Assembly: GCF_001421415.1 (NCBI RefSeq) | Contig: NZ_LMKH01000036.1 | Span: 196,611 to 260,610, forward strand | DNA from: Sphingomonas sp. Leaf208 | GTDB lineage: Bacteria > Pseudomonadota > Alphaproteobacteria > Sphingomonadales > Sphingomonadaceae | DNA length: 64,000 bases | Direction: 5' to 3' | In this document: positions 25,822 through 34,829 of the stretch, piece after piece | Layout: each line of letters starts with the position of its first letter | Position numbering within the stretch: the stretch's first letter is position 1 | Position numbers and translations under genes: made by a program | Notes under the pieces: model-generated | The model's database searches: none | Told to the model about the DNA's origin: nothing | Seen by the model: the letters and a program-made list of their open reading frames with translations, nothing else

Positions 25822-26652
25822 TCAGCCGACGAAGGCGCGCTCGATCACGAACGTACCCGGCTTCGAATTCGCGCCTTCCTCGAAGCCCTGCGCCTCGAGC
25901 ATCACAGCGAATTCCTTGATCATCTCGGTCGAACCACACAGCATCGCGCGGTCGGTCTCGGGGTTCAGCTTCTGATCGCCGCGCACCGGATGGCCGAACA
26001 ACGACGCATCCTCGATCAGCGCGCCGATCCGCCGCGTGGTGCGGAACGGCTCGCGCGTCACGGTCGGGATGTAGTGGAACTGAGTCTGCGCCTCGTCGGC
26101 GATCAGCGGGTCCTCCGCCAGCAGCCCAACCATCTCGTCGTGATAGGCGAGATCGCTCACGCGGCGCACGCTGTGCACGACGATCACCTGTTCATACGCA
26201 GCATAGACGTCGGGATCGCGCATCAGGCTGAGGAACGGCGCGAGGCCGGTGCCGGTCGAGAACATGAACAACCGCTTCCCCGGCAGCAGCGCGTCGAGCA
26301 CCAAAGTACCGGTCGGCTTCTTGCCGAGATACACCTCGTCGCCGGGCTGGATCAGCTGGAGCTTCGAGGTCAGCGGGCCGTCCTCCACCTTGATCGACAG
26401 GAACTCGAGCTCCTCCGAATAATGCGGCGATGCGATCGAATAGGCGCGCATGATCGGCTTGCCGCCTTCCTGCGGAAGACCGATCATCACGAACTCGCCC
26501 GAGCGGAAGCGGAACGTCGAGGGCCGCTCGATCGCGAAGCTGAACAGATGTTCGTTCCAGTGACGCACCCACAGCACCTTGGCGTTGAGGAACGCGGGGG
26601 TCTCGGGGATCAGCGCGGGCGCGCGGGTTGCTTCGACGGTCGGGGCGGTCAT
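25822..26652 (-). CDS. fpr: Ferredoxin--NADP(+) reductase
   Basis: A 276-residue FAD-dependent reductase that moves electrons between NADPH and ferredoxin or flavodoxin. The FAD motif RAYSIASPHY (about 93), the pyrophosphate-binding region, the NADP-binding FSTGTGLAPFLSLMRDP (about 145) and the C-terminal CGSTEMIKEF...FVIERAFVG are those of the bacterial Fpr class. I start at ATG 26652, giving MTAPTVEA; a longer frame to 26742 adds low-complexity residues. It is divergent from uvrB with a 166-bp promoter region. In bacteria this enzyme often serves redox stress or Fe-S enzyme reduction. Confidence 0.92.
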   Translation of the reverse strand: MTAPTVEATRAPALIPETPAFLNAKVLWVRHWNEHLFSFAIERPSTFRFRSGEFVMIGLPQEGGKPIMRAYSIASPHYSEELEFLSIKVEDGPLTSKLQLIQPGDEVYLGKKPTGTLVLDALLPGKRLFMFSTGTGLAPFLSLMRDPDVYAAYEQVIVVHSVRRVSDLAYHDEMVGLLAEDPLIADEAQTQFHYIPTVTREPFRTTRRIGALIEDASLFGHPVRGDQKLNPETDRAMLCGSTEMIKEFAVMLEAQGFEEGANSKPGTFVIERAFVG

Positions 26653-26818
26653 GCGTCTATTCCTTGGCCTGCGCGCTGGCGCTGGCGGATCGATGGCTTG
26701 CGAAACGGTCGCATTATGGGCGCGAGCCGGACGGGTCAACAACAGCTAAACTTGGCATCGGCCAAACAGGTCCCGTGGCCGTTGCCGACTCACCGTATGT
26801 TCCCCATATTCCCCCTCG

Positions 26819-29017
26819 ATGGCCATTCAGATCCGCACCAGTCTCGCCGAGCCCGAAACCGGCGAAAGCTTCGTCCCGCACCGCCCGACCGCGCGTCCCG
26901 ACAAGATCGAGGGCGGCAAGCGGTTCAACCTCGTCAGCGAATACGAACCCGCGGGCGACCAGCCGACCGCGATCGCCGAACTCGTCTCCGCGATCGGCGA
27001 CGGCGAGAAGGATCAGGTGCTGCTCGGCGTCACCGGCTCGGGCAAGACCTTCACGATGGCCAGCGTCATCAACCGCGTCCAGCGCCCCGCGCTGATCCTC
27101 GCGCCAAACAAGATCCTGGCCGCACAGCTATACGGCGAGATGAAATCGTTCTTCCCCGACAACGCGGTCGAATATTTCGTCAGCTATTACGATTATTACC
27201 AGCCCGAGGCGTATGTCGCGCGATCGGATACGTACATCGAGAAGGAATCGTCGACCAACGAGTCGATCGATCGGATGCGGCATTCCGCGACCCGCGCGCT
27301 GCTCGAACGCGACGACGTGATCATCGTCGCGTCGGTGTCGTGCCTGTACGGCATCGGCTCAGTCGAGACCTATTCGGCGATGATCTTCGACCTCAAGAAG
27401 GGCACGACGGTCGACCAGCGCGAGATCGTGCGAAAGCTCGTCGCGCTCCAGTACAAGCGCAACGACGCGGCGTTCCAGCGCGGCAATTTCCGCGTGAAGG
27501 GCGATACGCTCGAGATTTTCCCGTCGCATTACGAGGACAGCGCGTGGCGCATCTCGTTCTTCGGCGACGATATCGAGGAGATCATCGAGTTCGATCCGCT
27601 GACCGGCAAGAAGGTCGCGTCGCTGAACTCGGTGCGCGTGTACGCGAACTCGCACTACGTGACGCCCGGCCCGACGCTCAAGCAGGCGGGCGAGGCGATC
27701 AAGCACGAGCTGGCCGAGCGGCTGAAGGAGCTGGTGCTGGAGGGCAAGCTGCTGGAGGCGCAGCGGCTCGAGCAGCGCACCAACTTCGATCTTGAGATGA
27801 TCGCCGCGACCGGCTCCTGTGCGGGGATCGAGAATTACAGCCGCTTCTTGACCGGTCGCATGCCCGGCGAGCCACCACCCACGCTGTTCGAATATCTCCC
27901 CGACAACGCGCTGCTGTTCGTCGACGAGAGCCACGTCACGATCGGCCAGATCAACGGCATGTCGCGCGGCGATCACCGTCGCAAACTGACGCTCGCGGAG
28001 TATGGCTTCCGCCTGCCGAGCGCGATCGACAACCGCCCGCTGCGCTTAAACGAATGGGACGCGATGCGCCCGCCGACGACCTATGTCTCGGCAACCCCGG
28101 GCAGCTGGGAGATGGAGCAGACCGGCGGCGTGTTCGCCGAACAGGTCATCCGCCCGACCGGGCTGATCGATCCCCCCGTCGAGATCAAGCCGGTCGAGGA
28201 ACAGGTGCAGGACCTGATCGTCGAGGTCGGCAAAACGACCGCGCTTGGCTACCGCACCCTAGTCACCACCCTGACCAAGCGGATGGCCGAAGATCTGACC
28301 GAATACATGCACGAAGCGGGCATAAAAGTCCGCTACATGCACAGCGACGTCGAAACGCTGGAACGCATCGAACTTATCAGAGATCTCCGTCTGGGCGTCT
28401 ACGACGTCCTGATCGGCATCAACCTGTTGCGTGAGGGATTGGACATCCCCGAATGCGGGCTGGTCGCGATCCTCGATGCGGACAAGGAGGGCTTCCTGCG
28501 CTCCGAAACGTCGCTGATCCAGACGATCGGTCGCGCGGCGCGCAACGTCGACGGCCGCGTGATCCTGTATGCCGACCGCGTCACCGGATCGATGGAGCGC
28601 GCGATGAACGAAACGTCGCGCCGCCGCGAGAAGCAGGTCGCGTACAATACCGAGCACGGCATCACCCCGACGACGATCCGCCGCAACATCGGCGACATCA
28701 TCGCGCACGTCGCGAGCCAGGATCAGGTGACGATCCCGATCGACGAGGACCGTCCGCACATGGTCGGCCACAACCTGCGCGCGTACATCGAGGACCTCGA
28801 AAAGCAGATGCGCAAGGCGGCGTCGGATTTGGAGTTCGAAACGGCCGGGCGATTGCGCGACGAGATCCGCCAACTGGAGAACGAGGAACTCGGCCTGCCG
28901 GTCGACCAGCAGAAGGCGCCGGTCATGGGTCGCTCTAACGAGGGCAAGCCGGGCACGCGAAAAACGCGTTACGGCAAGAGCCAGAAGATGCGGATGGGGG
29001 GCTCACGGTCGCGGTGA
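26819..29017 (+). CDS. uvrB: Excinuclease ABC subunit UvrB
   Basis: The damage-verifying helicase-like subunit of nucleotide excision repair. The 732-residue protein has Walker [13 protein letters not shown] (about 66), the beta-hairpin region [13 protein letters not shown], the DESH box in [13 protein letters not shown], helicase motifs [13 protein letters not shown] and QTIGRAARN, and a C-terminal UVR domain ([25 protein letters not shown], about 655-685). It carries a short N-terminal and a basic C-terminal extension ([15 protein letters not shown]), as is usual in alphaproteobacteria. Whether a LexA box controls it was not resolved by eye. Confidence 0.97.
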   Translation: MAIQIRTSLAEPETGESFVPHRPTARPDKIEGGKRFNLVSEYEPAGDQPTAIAELVSAIGDGEKDQVLLGVTGSGKTFTMASVINRVQRPALILAPNKILAAQLYGEMKSFFPDNAVEYFVSYYDYYQPEAYVARSDTYIEKESSTNESIDRMRHSATRALLERDDVIIVASVSCLYGIGSVETYSAMIFDLKKGTTVDQREIVRKLVALQYKRNDAAFQRGNFRVKGDTLEIFPSHYEDSAWRISFFGDDIEEIIEFDPLTGKKVASLNSVRVYANSHYVTPGPTLKQAGEAIKHELAERLKELVLEGKLLEAQRLEQRTNFDLEMIAATGSCAGIENYSRFLTGRMPGEPPPTLFEYLPDNALLFVDESHVTIGQINGMSRGDHRRKLTLAEYGFRLPSAIDNRPLRLNEWDAMRPPTTYVSATPGSWEMEQTGGVFAEQVIRPTGLIDPPVEIKPVEEQVQDLIVEVGKTTALGYRTLVTTLTKRMAEDLTEYMHEAGIKVRYMHSDVETLERIELIRDLRLGVYDVLIGINLLREGLDIPECGLVAILDADKEGFLRSETSLIQTIGRAARNVDGRVILYADRVTGSMERAMNETSRRREKQVAYNTEHGITPTTIRRNIGDIIAHVASQDQVTIPIDEDRPHMVGHNLRAYIEDLEKQMRKAASDLEFETAGRLRDEIRQLENEELGLPVDQQKAPVMGRSNEGKPGTRKTRYGKSQKMRMGGSRSR

Positions 29018-29028
29018 TCGCGGACGTC

Positions 29029-29057
29029 ACCGGTGCGGGCAACTTACCCGCACCGGT
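29029..29057. terminator. Bidirectional hairpin between uvrB and the PRC-barrel gene
   Basis: A perfect 11-bp inverted repeat, ACCGGTGCGGG and CCCGCACCGGT, with a 7-nt loop (CAACTTA). It sits exactly in the 51-bp gap between two convergent genes, so it probably ends both transcripts. There is no T-run on either side. Confidence 0.75.
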
Positions 29058-29068
29058 CGAAGTGGAGC

Positions 29069-29446
29069 TTAACTGACGACGAGGTCCTCGCTGTTCGACC
29101 CGTAATAGCTTGCCACACGGTCGGCATAGGCCTGGTCGAACACCGGTGCGTTGTTCGCCCAACTGGGGCCGCCTTCCAGAACGCGCTTGTCGATCGTGAC
29201 CACGTAGAGGTCGCGGACGGCGTCGAACTGGAGCAGCGAGAACGGCAGCGGGTAGAAGCTCTTGCCCATGCCGAGGAAGCCGCCGAGGCTGAGCACGGCA
29301 TGCGTGACGCGGCCGGTGCCCTTGTGGACCATGAACGCGTGGACCGAGCCGACATTGTCGCCGTCGCGGCTCTCGACCTTCATCGTGCCGGAGATGTTCG
29401 ACTGGACGAGCAGCTGGGTCGGCGTCTGGGCGGCGGTATCGGACAT
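29069..29446 (-). CDS. PRC-barrel domain-containing protein
   Basis: A 125-residue soluble protein with one PRC-barrel: VESRDGDNVGSVHAFMVHKG, THAVLSLGGFLGMGKSFYPLPFSLL and YVVTIDKRVLE. The barrel is shared by photosynthetic reaction-centre subunit H and RimM, but standalone versions in sphingomonads have no defined role and are often linked to general stress or envelope functions. The ATG at 29446 follows AGGAGAACGTTC. It converges on uvrB. Confidence 0.85.
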   Translation of the reverse strand: MSDTAAQTPTQLLVQSNISGTMKVESRDGDNVGSVHAFMVHKGTGRVTHAVLSLGGFLGMGKSFYPLPFSLLQFDAVRDLYVVTIDKRVLEGGPSWANNAPVFDQAYADRVASYYGSNSEDLVVS

Positions 29447-29558
29447 GAACGTTCTCCTGATTTCTTCCGTCGCTGAACCGGTATCACCGTGCGGCGGTTC
29501 CCGGCTAGCGCGCTTCGTCGTACTTGAGCGACTGCCGGGCGTGCCGCATAGCGATGCG

Positions 29559-30140
29559 ATGCGCACTCCGTCCCCTCACCTCGTCGGCTTGCGATCGCTT
29601 GCCCACCCTCTCGTCCTAGCGCGGCTTGCCGGTCTGGCGACGCTCGCGTCGATCGCGGGCTGCGTGCCGCCACCGCGGGCCGAAGCGCCGCCCCCGCCGC
29701 GTACCGTGGCCCCGCCCGCTGCTCCGGCACCGCGCCCGGTACCGATTGCTGCGGATTGGCGCGACTGGCCGTATTCGCCGGGGACGTGGGTGTATCGCCG
29801 CGATGCGCGCGGTTCGATCGCGTTGTTCGGGCCTGCCAATGCCGATGCGTCGCTGACGGTGCGCTGCGACACGGCTGCACGCCAGGTCTATCTGTCGCGC
29901 GCGGGGAGCACGCCGACGCCGCTGACGATCCGCACGTCGAGCGTGACGCGGGCCGTCTCCGTACAGCCGACCGGAGGCACGCCGCCTTATGTCGCGGCCT
30001 CACTGATGCCGAACGATTCGTTGCTGGAGGCGATGGGGTTCAGTCGCGGGCGGTTCGTCGTCCAGCAGGCCGGACTGCCGCCGCTCGTCGTGCCCGCCTG
30101 GGCCGAGATCGAACGCGTCACCGAGGATTGCCGCGGCTGA
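29559..30140 (+). CDS. Putative lipoprotein, function unknown
   Basis: A 193-residue exported protein. The signal peptide ends in a lipobox (ASIAGC, about residue 34), then a proline/alanine-rich linker (PPPRTVAPPAAPAPRPVP) leads into a small beta-rich domain containing GTWVYRRDARGSIALFGP, LTVRCDTAARQVYLSRAG and the C-terminal ERVTEDCRG. Two Cys in the mature domain could form a disulfide. The start is the ATG at 29559; the longer frame upstream only overlaps the PRC-barrel gene antisense. No recognised domain. Confidence 0.7.
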   Translation: MRTPSPHLVGLRSLAHPLVLARLAGLATLASIAGCVPPPRAEAPPPPRTVAPPAAPAPRPVPIAADWRDWPYSPGTWVYRRDARGSIALFGPANADASLTVRCDTAARQVYLSRAGSTPTPLTIRTSSVTRAVSVQPTGGTPPYVAASLMPNDSLLEAMGFSRGRFVVQQAGLPPLVVPAWAEIERVTEDCRG

Positions 30141-30263
30141 TTTCGTTGAACCGGCAGTCGCACAGGATTGACCGAAAACTTCCGTAAAACAAGGCTTGTA
30201 TCGCAGGCGCGGTCGGCACACATTGGCGTTGCGGTCAGGCTTGGCCGCGTTGTTTCAACAAGC

Positions 30264-30278
30264 GAAAGGAGGTGATCC
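30264..30278 (+). promoter_or_regulatory. Unusually long Shine-Dalgarno sequence
   Basis: GAAAGGAGGTGATCC is complementary over 15 nt to the usual bacterial 16S rRNA 3' end (GGATCACCTCCTTTC). The GGAGG core lies 7 nt before the ATG at 30280. Ordinary genes here have 4-6 matching bases, so this is an extreme ribosome-binding site. Confidence 0.8.
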
Positions 30279-30279
30279 G

Positions 30280-30336
30280 ATGTCTCATGGTTCAGCAGTG
30301 AGTTCGGTTCGGTTCGTTCGGGGGACGCACCGCTAA
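30280..30336 (+). CDS. 18-residue micro-ORF
   Basis: Encodes MSHGSAVSSVRFVRGTHR and stops at TAA (30334-30336). The peptide is basic, with three Arg and two His. Reasons to believe it is translated are the exceptional Shine-Dalgarno at ideal spacing and the terminator-bounded transcript around it. Length gives no statistical support. It could be a true microprotein, a leader peptide or a ribosome-loading site within a regulatory RNA. Confidence 0.5.
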   Translation: MSHGSAVSSVRFVRGTHR

Positions 30337-30446
30337 GTCCGCCGGTCCGCGTGGGGAGTATCCTCTCCCAGTCAACACGTGGTCCATAGGATAGGCGGTA
30401 CGCATGGTCCTCCGGGCTGGAGCTCTCCGGCCGCTGACCATGTCAG

Positions 30447-30488
30447 GAGGCTGTCGGTTCGTCGTGAGACGATCCGGCAGCCTCTTTT
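30447..30488 (+). terminator. Intrinsic terminator
   Basis: Stem GAGGCTG with CAGCCTC, continued inward by CGG/CCG and TCGTC/GACGA around a GTGA loop, followed directly by TTTTCGTTT. This is the clearest classical Rho-independent terminator in the window. Confidence 0.85.
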
Positions 30489-30702
30489 CGTTTGTGAGAA
30501 CTACGGGGCGTGGTGGCATGCTGTGCTTGGGGCAAACTCATTGCCCGGCCCGCGCCGCCTAATGTGAGGCCAGTTCCAGACTCCACAGCACTACGTACTT
30601 GATCGGTTAAGTTTTGCGGCATTGTATGGCCGAAACTATCCAGAGATTCCGGGACGTTTGGCACGCCGCCGTCCGTGACAGATCGAAGGGGCAGTTCACG
30701 TC

Positions 30703-30760
30703 TTTGTTCTCCCGCGAAGGCGGGAGCCCAGTCTGGATCCCCGCCTTCGCGGGGAAACAT
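30703..30760. repeat. Palindromic repeat, family B
   Basis: Family B stem-loop, TTTGTTCTCCCGCGAAGGCG ... CCCCGCCTTCGCGGGGAAAC. Together with the structured transcript above it accounts for most of the 684-bp gap 30141-30824; 30489-30702 shows nothing recognisable. Confidence 0.88.
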
Positions 30761-30824
30761 GCTGGTTCAGGTACACACGCTGCGCTTTGCTCCGTAGAGG
30801 CGTCGGCTGCCCAAGACCGCCGCC

Positions 30825-31310
30825 CTACAGGAACGACTTCGCCCGGTTAAGGACTATGCTGCACATCCGCGTCTTCACCTGCCCGCCGAGATCGTCGAGT
30901 GAAAACGCCTGGCCGTTCGGCGCCTGCACTTCGCCTTCCTGTCCCGCGGCATAGCCCGGCGACGTCTGCACGCCCTGACGTCCGGTCAGACGCTGGAGGA
31001 TCGACTGCGCGCCGGTGGCCGGGGCCTTTGCGCTGGCCGCTCGTGACGCAGCATTCCGCCCGCCAGTTAAGGCGCCAAGTGCACCGCCTTGCCCGAGCAG
31101 ATTGTTCTTCAGGCAATAGCCGAGCAATCCGGCAGCATTGCCCGCGCCGATCGATCCGACGTTCGGCAACGCGCCACCGAGCAGACCGCCGAGTCCCCCG
31201 AGGCTGCCCAAGCCACCCTGCGTCGACGCCGATTGTGGCGCGGTGGTCTGGGCCGAGGCCGTGGTTGCGAGGGCGAAGGCTGCGACGAGGGCGATTGCGG
31301 TCTTGGGCAT
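30825..31310 (-). CDS. DUF2501 domain-containing exported protein
   Basis: A 161-residue protein with a signal peptide (MPKTAIALVAAFALATTASA). A glycine/leucine-rich segment (GLGSLGGLGGLLGGALPNVG) leads into AAGLLGYCLKNNLLG, the core of DUF2501, a family that includes E. coli YjjA. The C-terminus FSLDDLGGQVKTRMCSIVLNRAKSFL contains a second Cys, so a disulfide with the YCLKN Cys is possible. The start is ATG 31310. Its role is unknown. Confidence 0.85.
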   Translation of the reverse strand: MPKTAIALVAAFALATTASAQTTAPQSASTQGGLGSLGGLGGLLGGALPNVGSIGAGNAAGLLGYCLKNNLLGQGGALGALTGGRNAASRAASAKAPATGAQSILQRLTGRQGVQTSPGYAAGQEGEVQAPNGQAFSLDDLGGQVKTRMCSIVLNRAKSFL

Positions 31311-31380
31311 GATGAGCGTGCTCCGATAAGGACGTATTACCAACAGGACTGGCCGGGGTGCGTTCCGAACTCGACTTCGT

Positions 31381-32055
31381 TCAGCCGCCCGCGAAGAACG
31401 CGTCGACCGATCCACGCTTGGCGCCCAACGCCGCCGCCACCCGTCGGCGGGCATCGTAATACACCAGCGCCGGCGCGGCCGGATCGGTCGTGCGAAGGCG
31501 GGCGGCCTCCGCGTCCGTCAGGCTGCTCTCGCGCGCAACATGATCCGCATACCCCTCCTGCTGCCAGGTCGGGAGCATAGCACTGCGCACTTCGCCAAGA
31601 TGGTTGGCGATCATGATGTGCGTCGTCTCGTGCGCGATCACGCCGGACAGCGTCCGAGTACCGCCGATCACACGACCGTTCGTCACGCGGTCGGCGGCGA
31701 CGTCGCTGCGGTTGAAAACGATCGCCGCACTGAAGGGCCGGCGGAATGCAAAGGCGCCCGGCGATTGGATCGCCAAAAGGCGCCACCGCCAGCCACCGTT
31801 CGTCAGGAACAACGACCGATCGAGCGAGCCGGTGTAGATCGGACTGGCGCGCAGCAACCCTTCCGCGCGCGCCAGTTCGCTGCCGATCCGCGGATCGATC
31901 GGACGCTCGGCATAGACGGTGACGGTGCCGACGTGCTGCTCATACGGAAACGCTAGCAACTGCGGCGCGTGGACGACTGCGACGGCAAGCAGAAGGAGGA
32001 AGGCCACGACCCACCGGACGGACCCCCGCCCCCTTCTGACTGCGCGCGTCGTCAT
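31381..32055 (-). CDS. Membrane-anchored HExxH metallopeptidase-like protein
   Basis: A 224-residue protein with one N-terminal hydrophobic helix (VRWVVAFLLLLAVAVVHAPQLL) that should anchor a periplasmic domain. That domain has a zincin motif HETTHIMIANHLG (His-Glu-x-x-His, about residue 141) and WQQEGYADHVA about 25 residues later, whose Glu is well placed as the third ligand of a gluzincin. AHETTHIM is preceded by the strand TRTLSGVI. The start is the ATG at 32055, overlapping the fumarase stop by 4 bp. Protease activity is an inference from the motif. Confidence 0.72.
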   Translation of the reverse strand: MTTRAVRRGRGSVRWVVAFLLLLAVAVVHAPQLLAFPYEQHVGTVTVYAERPIDPRIGSELARAEGLLRASPIYTGSLDRSLFLTNGGWRWRLLAIQSPGAFAFRRPFSAAIVFNRSDVAADRVTNGRVIGGTRTLSGVIAHETTHIMIANHLGEVRSAMLPTWQQEGYADHVARESSLTDAEAARLRTTDPAAPALVYYDARRRVAAALGAKRGSVDAFFAGG

Positions 32056-33569
32056 GCCGGCGTCAGCAAGCCTTCGCGCGCGATCTTCTCGCGCCACACC
32101 AACGGCGCGAGCTGGTGGACGTTCTCGCCCGCGGAATCGACCGCGACGGTCACCGGGAAGTCGCTGACCTCGAACTCGTAGATCGCTTCCATCCCGAGAT
32201 CGGCGAAGCCGACGACCTTCGATCCCTTGATCGCGCGCGCGACCAGATAGGCCGCGCCGCCGACCGCCATCAGATACGCCGACTTGGCCTCCGCGATTGC
32301 CTTGGTCGCATCGCCCCCACGCTCGGCCTTGCCGACCATTGCCAGCAGGCCCTGATCGAGCATCATCCGCGTGAACTTGTCCATCCGCGTCGCCGTCGTC
32401 GGCCCTGCAGGTCCGACGACTTCCTCGCCGACCGGATCGACCGGGCCGACGTAATAGATCACACGACCCTTGAAATCCACCGGCAGCGGCTCACCCGCAT
32501 CGAGCATGTCCTTGATCCGCTTGTGCGCCGCGTCACGCCCGGTCAGCATCTTGCCGTTGAGCAGCAGGCGGTCACCATGCTTCCACGTCTGCACGACGTC
32601 GGGCGTCAGCGTGTCGAGATCGACGCGGATCGCGGCCTTGTCGGGCGTCCAGTTGACGTCGGGCCATTCCTCCAGCTTCGGCGCCTCCAGATACACCGGG
32701 CCTGAGCCGTCGAGCACGAAATGCGCGTGGCGCGTGGCAGCACAGTTCGGGATCATCGCCACCGGCTTCGACGCGGCGTGCGTCGGCCAGTCGAAGATCT
32801 TCACGTCGAGGATGGTGGACAGTCCGCCCAGCCCCTGCGCGCCGATGCCGAGCGCGTTGACCTTGTCGTAGATCTCTATCCGCAGCGCCTCGATATCGTT
32901 CCTCGGGCCGCGCGCCTTCAGCTGCGCCATGTCGATTGACCCCATCAGCGACTGCTTGGCGAGGATCATCGACTTCTCGGCGGTGCCACCGATGCCAATG
33001 CCGAGCATGCCGGGTGGGCACCAGCCGGCGCCCATCTGCGGGATCATCTCGAGCACCCAATCGACGATCGAATCGCTCGGGTTCATCATCTTGAACTTCG
33101 ACTTGTTCTCGCTGCCGCCGCCCTTCGCCGCGACGTCGATCGAGACGGTGTTGCCCGGCACCATCTCGACATGCATCACGCTCGGCGTGTTGTCCTTGGT
33201 GTTGCGGCGGGTGAAGGCGGGGTCGGCGAGGATCGACGCACGCAGCTTGTTCTCGGGGTTGAGATAGGCTTTCCGCACGCCCTCATCGATCACTTCCTGG
33301 AGCGAGCGGGTCGACTCGAGGCGGCAGTCCTGGCCCCATTTGACGAAGATCGTGACGATGCCGGTGTCCTGGCAGATCGGGCGGTGACCCTCCGCGCACA
33401 TCCGGCTGTTGGTGAGGATCTGCGCGATCGCATCCTTGGCGGCGGGCGATTGCTCGGCCTCGTACGCGACGCCCAAGGCGCGGATGTAATCCATCGGATG
33501 GTAGTAGCTGATGAACTGGAGTGCGTCGGCGACGCTTTCGATCAGGTCGGCTTCGGTGATGACGGTCAT
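32052..33569 (-). CDS. Fumarate hydratase, class I (Fe-S)
   Basis: Interconverts fumarate and L-malate in the TCA cycle. The 505-residue single-chain form has fused alpha and beta parts. The three Cys that hold the 4Fe-4S cluster are visible in RPICQDTGIVTIF (about 66), AGWCPPGMLGIGIGG (about 187) and IPNCAATRHAHF (about 276). The C-terminal part has FKGRVIYYVGPVDP, VVGPAGPTTATRMD and FEVSDFPVTVAVDS. It is the first gene of a unit with the HExxH protein. Oxygen-labile enzyme of the FumA/FumB class, present as the aerobic fumarase in many alphaproteobacteria. Confidence 0.94.
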   Translation of the reverse strand: MTVITEADLIESVADALQFISYYHPMDYIRALGVAYEAEQSPAAKDAIAQILTNSRMCAEGHRPICQDTGIVTIFVKWGQDCRLESTRSLQEVIDEGVRKAYLNPENKLRASILADPAFTRRNTKDNTPSVMHVEMVPGNTVSIDVAAKGGGSENKSKFKMMNPSDSIVDWVLEMIPQMGAGWCPPGMLGIGIGGTAEKSMILAKQSLMGSIDMAQLKARGPRNDIEALRIEIYDKVNALGIGAQGLGGLSTILDVKIFDWPTHAASKPVAMIPNCAATRHAHFVLDGSGPVYLEAPKLEEWPDVNWTPDKAAIRVDLDTLTPDVVQTWKHGDRLLLNGKMLTGRDAAHKRIKDMLDAGEPLPVDFKGRVIYYVGPVDPVGEEVVGPAGPTTATRMDKFTRMMLDQGLLAMVGKAERGGDATKAIAEAKSAYLMAVGGAAYLVARAIKGSKVVGFADLGMEAIYEFEVSDFPVTVAVDSAGENVHQLAPLVWREKIAREGLLTPA

Positions 33570-33722
33570 GCAGCGCCTTTACGGATACAGGTTTGCAGGC
33601 GTCTTAGCGGTGATCGTGCGATTTTTGAAGACGGGGTCGGTGCGGTGATCGGGGCGCAAACGGCCAAAGGTTACGATAAGGTCACACCAACGGCCCTGGC
33701 GTATCCGATGCCACCAAATAGA

Positions 33723-33760
33723 AAAGGCCGGGATGGCCTTCGCGCCACCCCGACCTTTCC
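33723..33760 (-). terminator. Intrinsic terminator downstream of the repeat-bearing lipoprotein gene
   Basis: Read on the minus strand, AAAGGTCGGGGTGG pairs with CCATCCCGGCCTTT around GCGCGAAGG, followed by TCTATTTGG. It lies 27 bp after the stop at 33787. Confidence 0.75.
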
Positions 33761-33786
33761 TAGTTATATCAGAGTCTTAGTGCGAT

Positions 33787-34581
33787 TTACATCGGTGGCG
33801 TCAGGCCGTCCTTGCCCACTGCGACCGACCTGGCGCCCTTGGAGCCCGGCGAGATGATCGCGAACAGCTTCTGGCCCTTAGCGAGGACGGTGCGCTCGGC
33901 TGGCTCGAACCGGACGATCGGCGTACCGACGGGAACGACGACCTGGGCCTTGCCGCCCTTGTACGAGATGCTCAGCTTGGTCTCGCCGGGCTTGCCTGCG
34001 TTGCCGGTAACGGTGCCGTTGGTCATGCCGCTCTGCTGCGCGACCGTGCCGTTCGTCATCGCGCTCTGGCCATCGACGGTGCCGTTGGTCATCGCGCTCT
34101 GCCCGTCGACGGTGCCGTTGGTCATGGCGCTCGAGCCGCTCATGCCGCCGCCTGCAGCCGCGACCGCGCCGGGGACGTCCCAGGGATAATGACCCTCGCC
34201 TGTGCCGCGCATCGCCTCGGGGAAGATGACCAGTTCGACCGCGCGCAACGCGTTGTCTGGACCGGTCGTCGCGGTGCCGATGAAGTCGCCGTCCTTGAGC
34301 GTCGACAGGTCGGACTTCACCACCCAGGCGAACTTGGTGTTGGGGTCGAGCGGCACGGTGGCCGACTTGCCGTCATAGGTCTGGACGGTCAGCGCGTCGG
34401 TGCCGATCGCGGTGATGACGCCGCGGACGCGGTTAACCGCCGGGGTCGCGCTCGCCGCGGCGCTGGTGTTGCCCATGGCGATGTTCGCGGTCGAGGTGTT
34501 CGAGTCCGTCGAAGTCGTCTGACCACAGCCGCCAAGGACCGCGACCACGCCACTCAGCAGCATCAGCTTTTTCGTCAACAT
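33787..34581 (-). CDS. Lipoprotein with tandem SAMTNGTVDGQ repeats
   Basis: A 264-residue exported protein with a lipobox (LGGC, residues 16-19). An N-terminal domain (RVRGVITAIGTDALTVQTYDG, GDFIGTATTGPDNALRAVELVIFPE) looks like an OB-fold of the DUF5666 kind. Then comes a tandem repeat of an 11-residue unit, about four copies (SAMTNGTVDGQ twice, SAMTNGTVAQQ, SGMTNGTVTGN), and a second beta-rich domain (VVVPVGTPIVRFEPAERTVLAKGQKLFA). The repeat is also tandem at DNA level (33 bp), so copy number may vary between strains. Function unknown. Confidence 0.75.
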   Translation of the reverse strand: MLTKKLMLLSGVVAVLGGCGQTTSTDSNTSTANIAMGNTSAAASATPAVNRVRGVITAIGTDALTVQTYDGKSATVPLDPNTKFAWVVKSDLSTLKDGDFIGTATTGPDNALRAVELVIFPEAMRGTGEGHYPWDVPGAVAAAGGGMSGSSAMTNGTVDGQSAMTNGTVDGQSAMTNGTVAQQSGMTNGTVTGNAGKPGETKLSISYKGGKAQVVVPVGTPIVRFEPAERTVLAKGQKLFAIISPGSKGARSVAVGKDGLTPPM

Positions 34582-34829
34582 CGCATCGGATCCTTCAGTT
34601 CTGCCGGCCTAGACGCCGACATGGTACCTGCGAACGGGTCGCGGACGGCCACGGTGGCGTGGTCGATGCTGCTCAACGTCCGACGGGAGAAACCGGACGC
34701 ATCGGTCCGATCGGATCACGCGATTGCGGCCCGTCCGCTTTTTCGAGTCAGACGTCGGCGGGGCGCAGCGCGGCGGGGGACACTTGGCCCTGTGAAGAGG
34801 CGACGGCCGGGACTGAGCCTATCGGCCCC

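Larger units (their letters stand above)
30264..30488 (+). ncRNA. Candidate structured small transcript with embedded 18-codon ORF
   Basis: This stretch has features of a discrete RNA gene. A GAAAGGAGGTGATCC box (30264-30278) opens it, and the short ORF at 30280-30336 follows. Three possible hairpins come next: near 30348-30369 (TGGGGAG with CTCTCCCA, one bulge), 30403-30442 (CATGGTC with GACCATG around an inner CCGG/CCGG stem), and the strong terminator at 30447-30488. Flanks are non-coding. I do not recognise a named RNA family. It could be a small mRNA, a dual-function RNA or a leader with no surviving downstream gene. Confidence 0.5.

Noticed and set aside
30443-30760. 105-codon minus-strand frame overlapping the terminator and a family B repeat
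   Set aside because: Begins MFPREGGDPDWAPAFAGEQ, a repeat translation, and crosses an intrinsic terminator.
33570-33722. Gap upstream of fumarase, checked for a riboswitch
   Set aside because: No conserved stem set or known riboswitch core was seen; only a promoter is expected.
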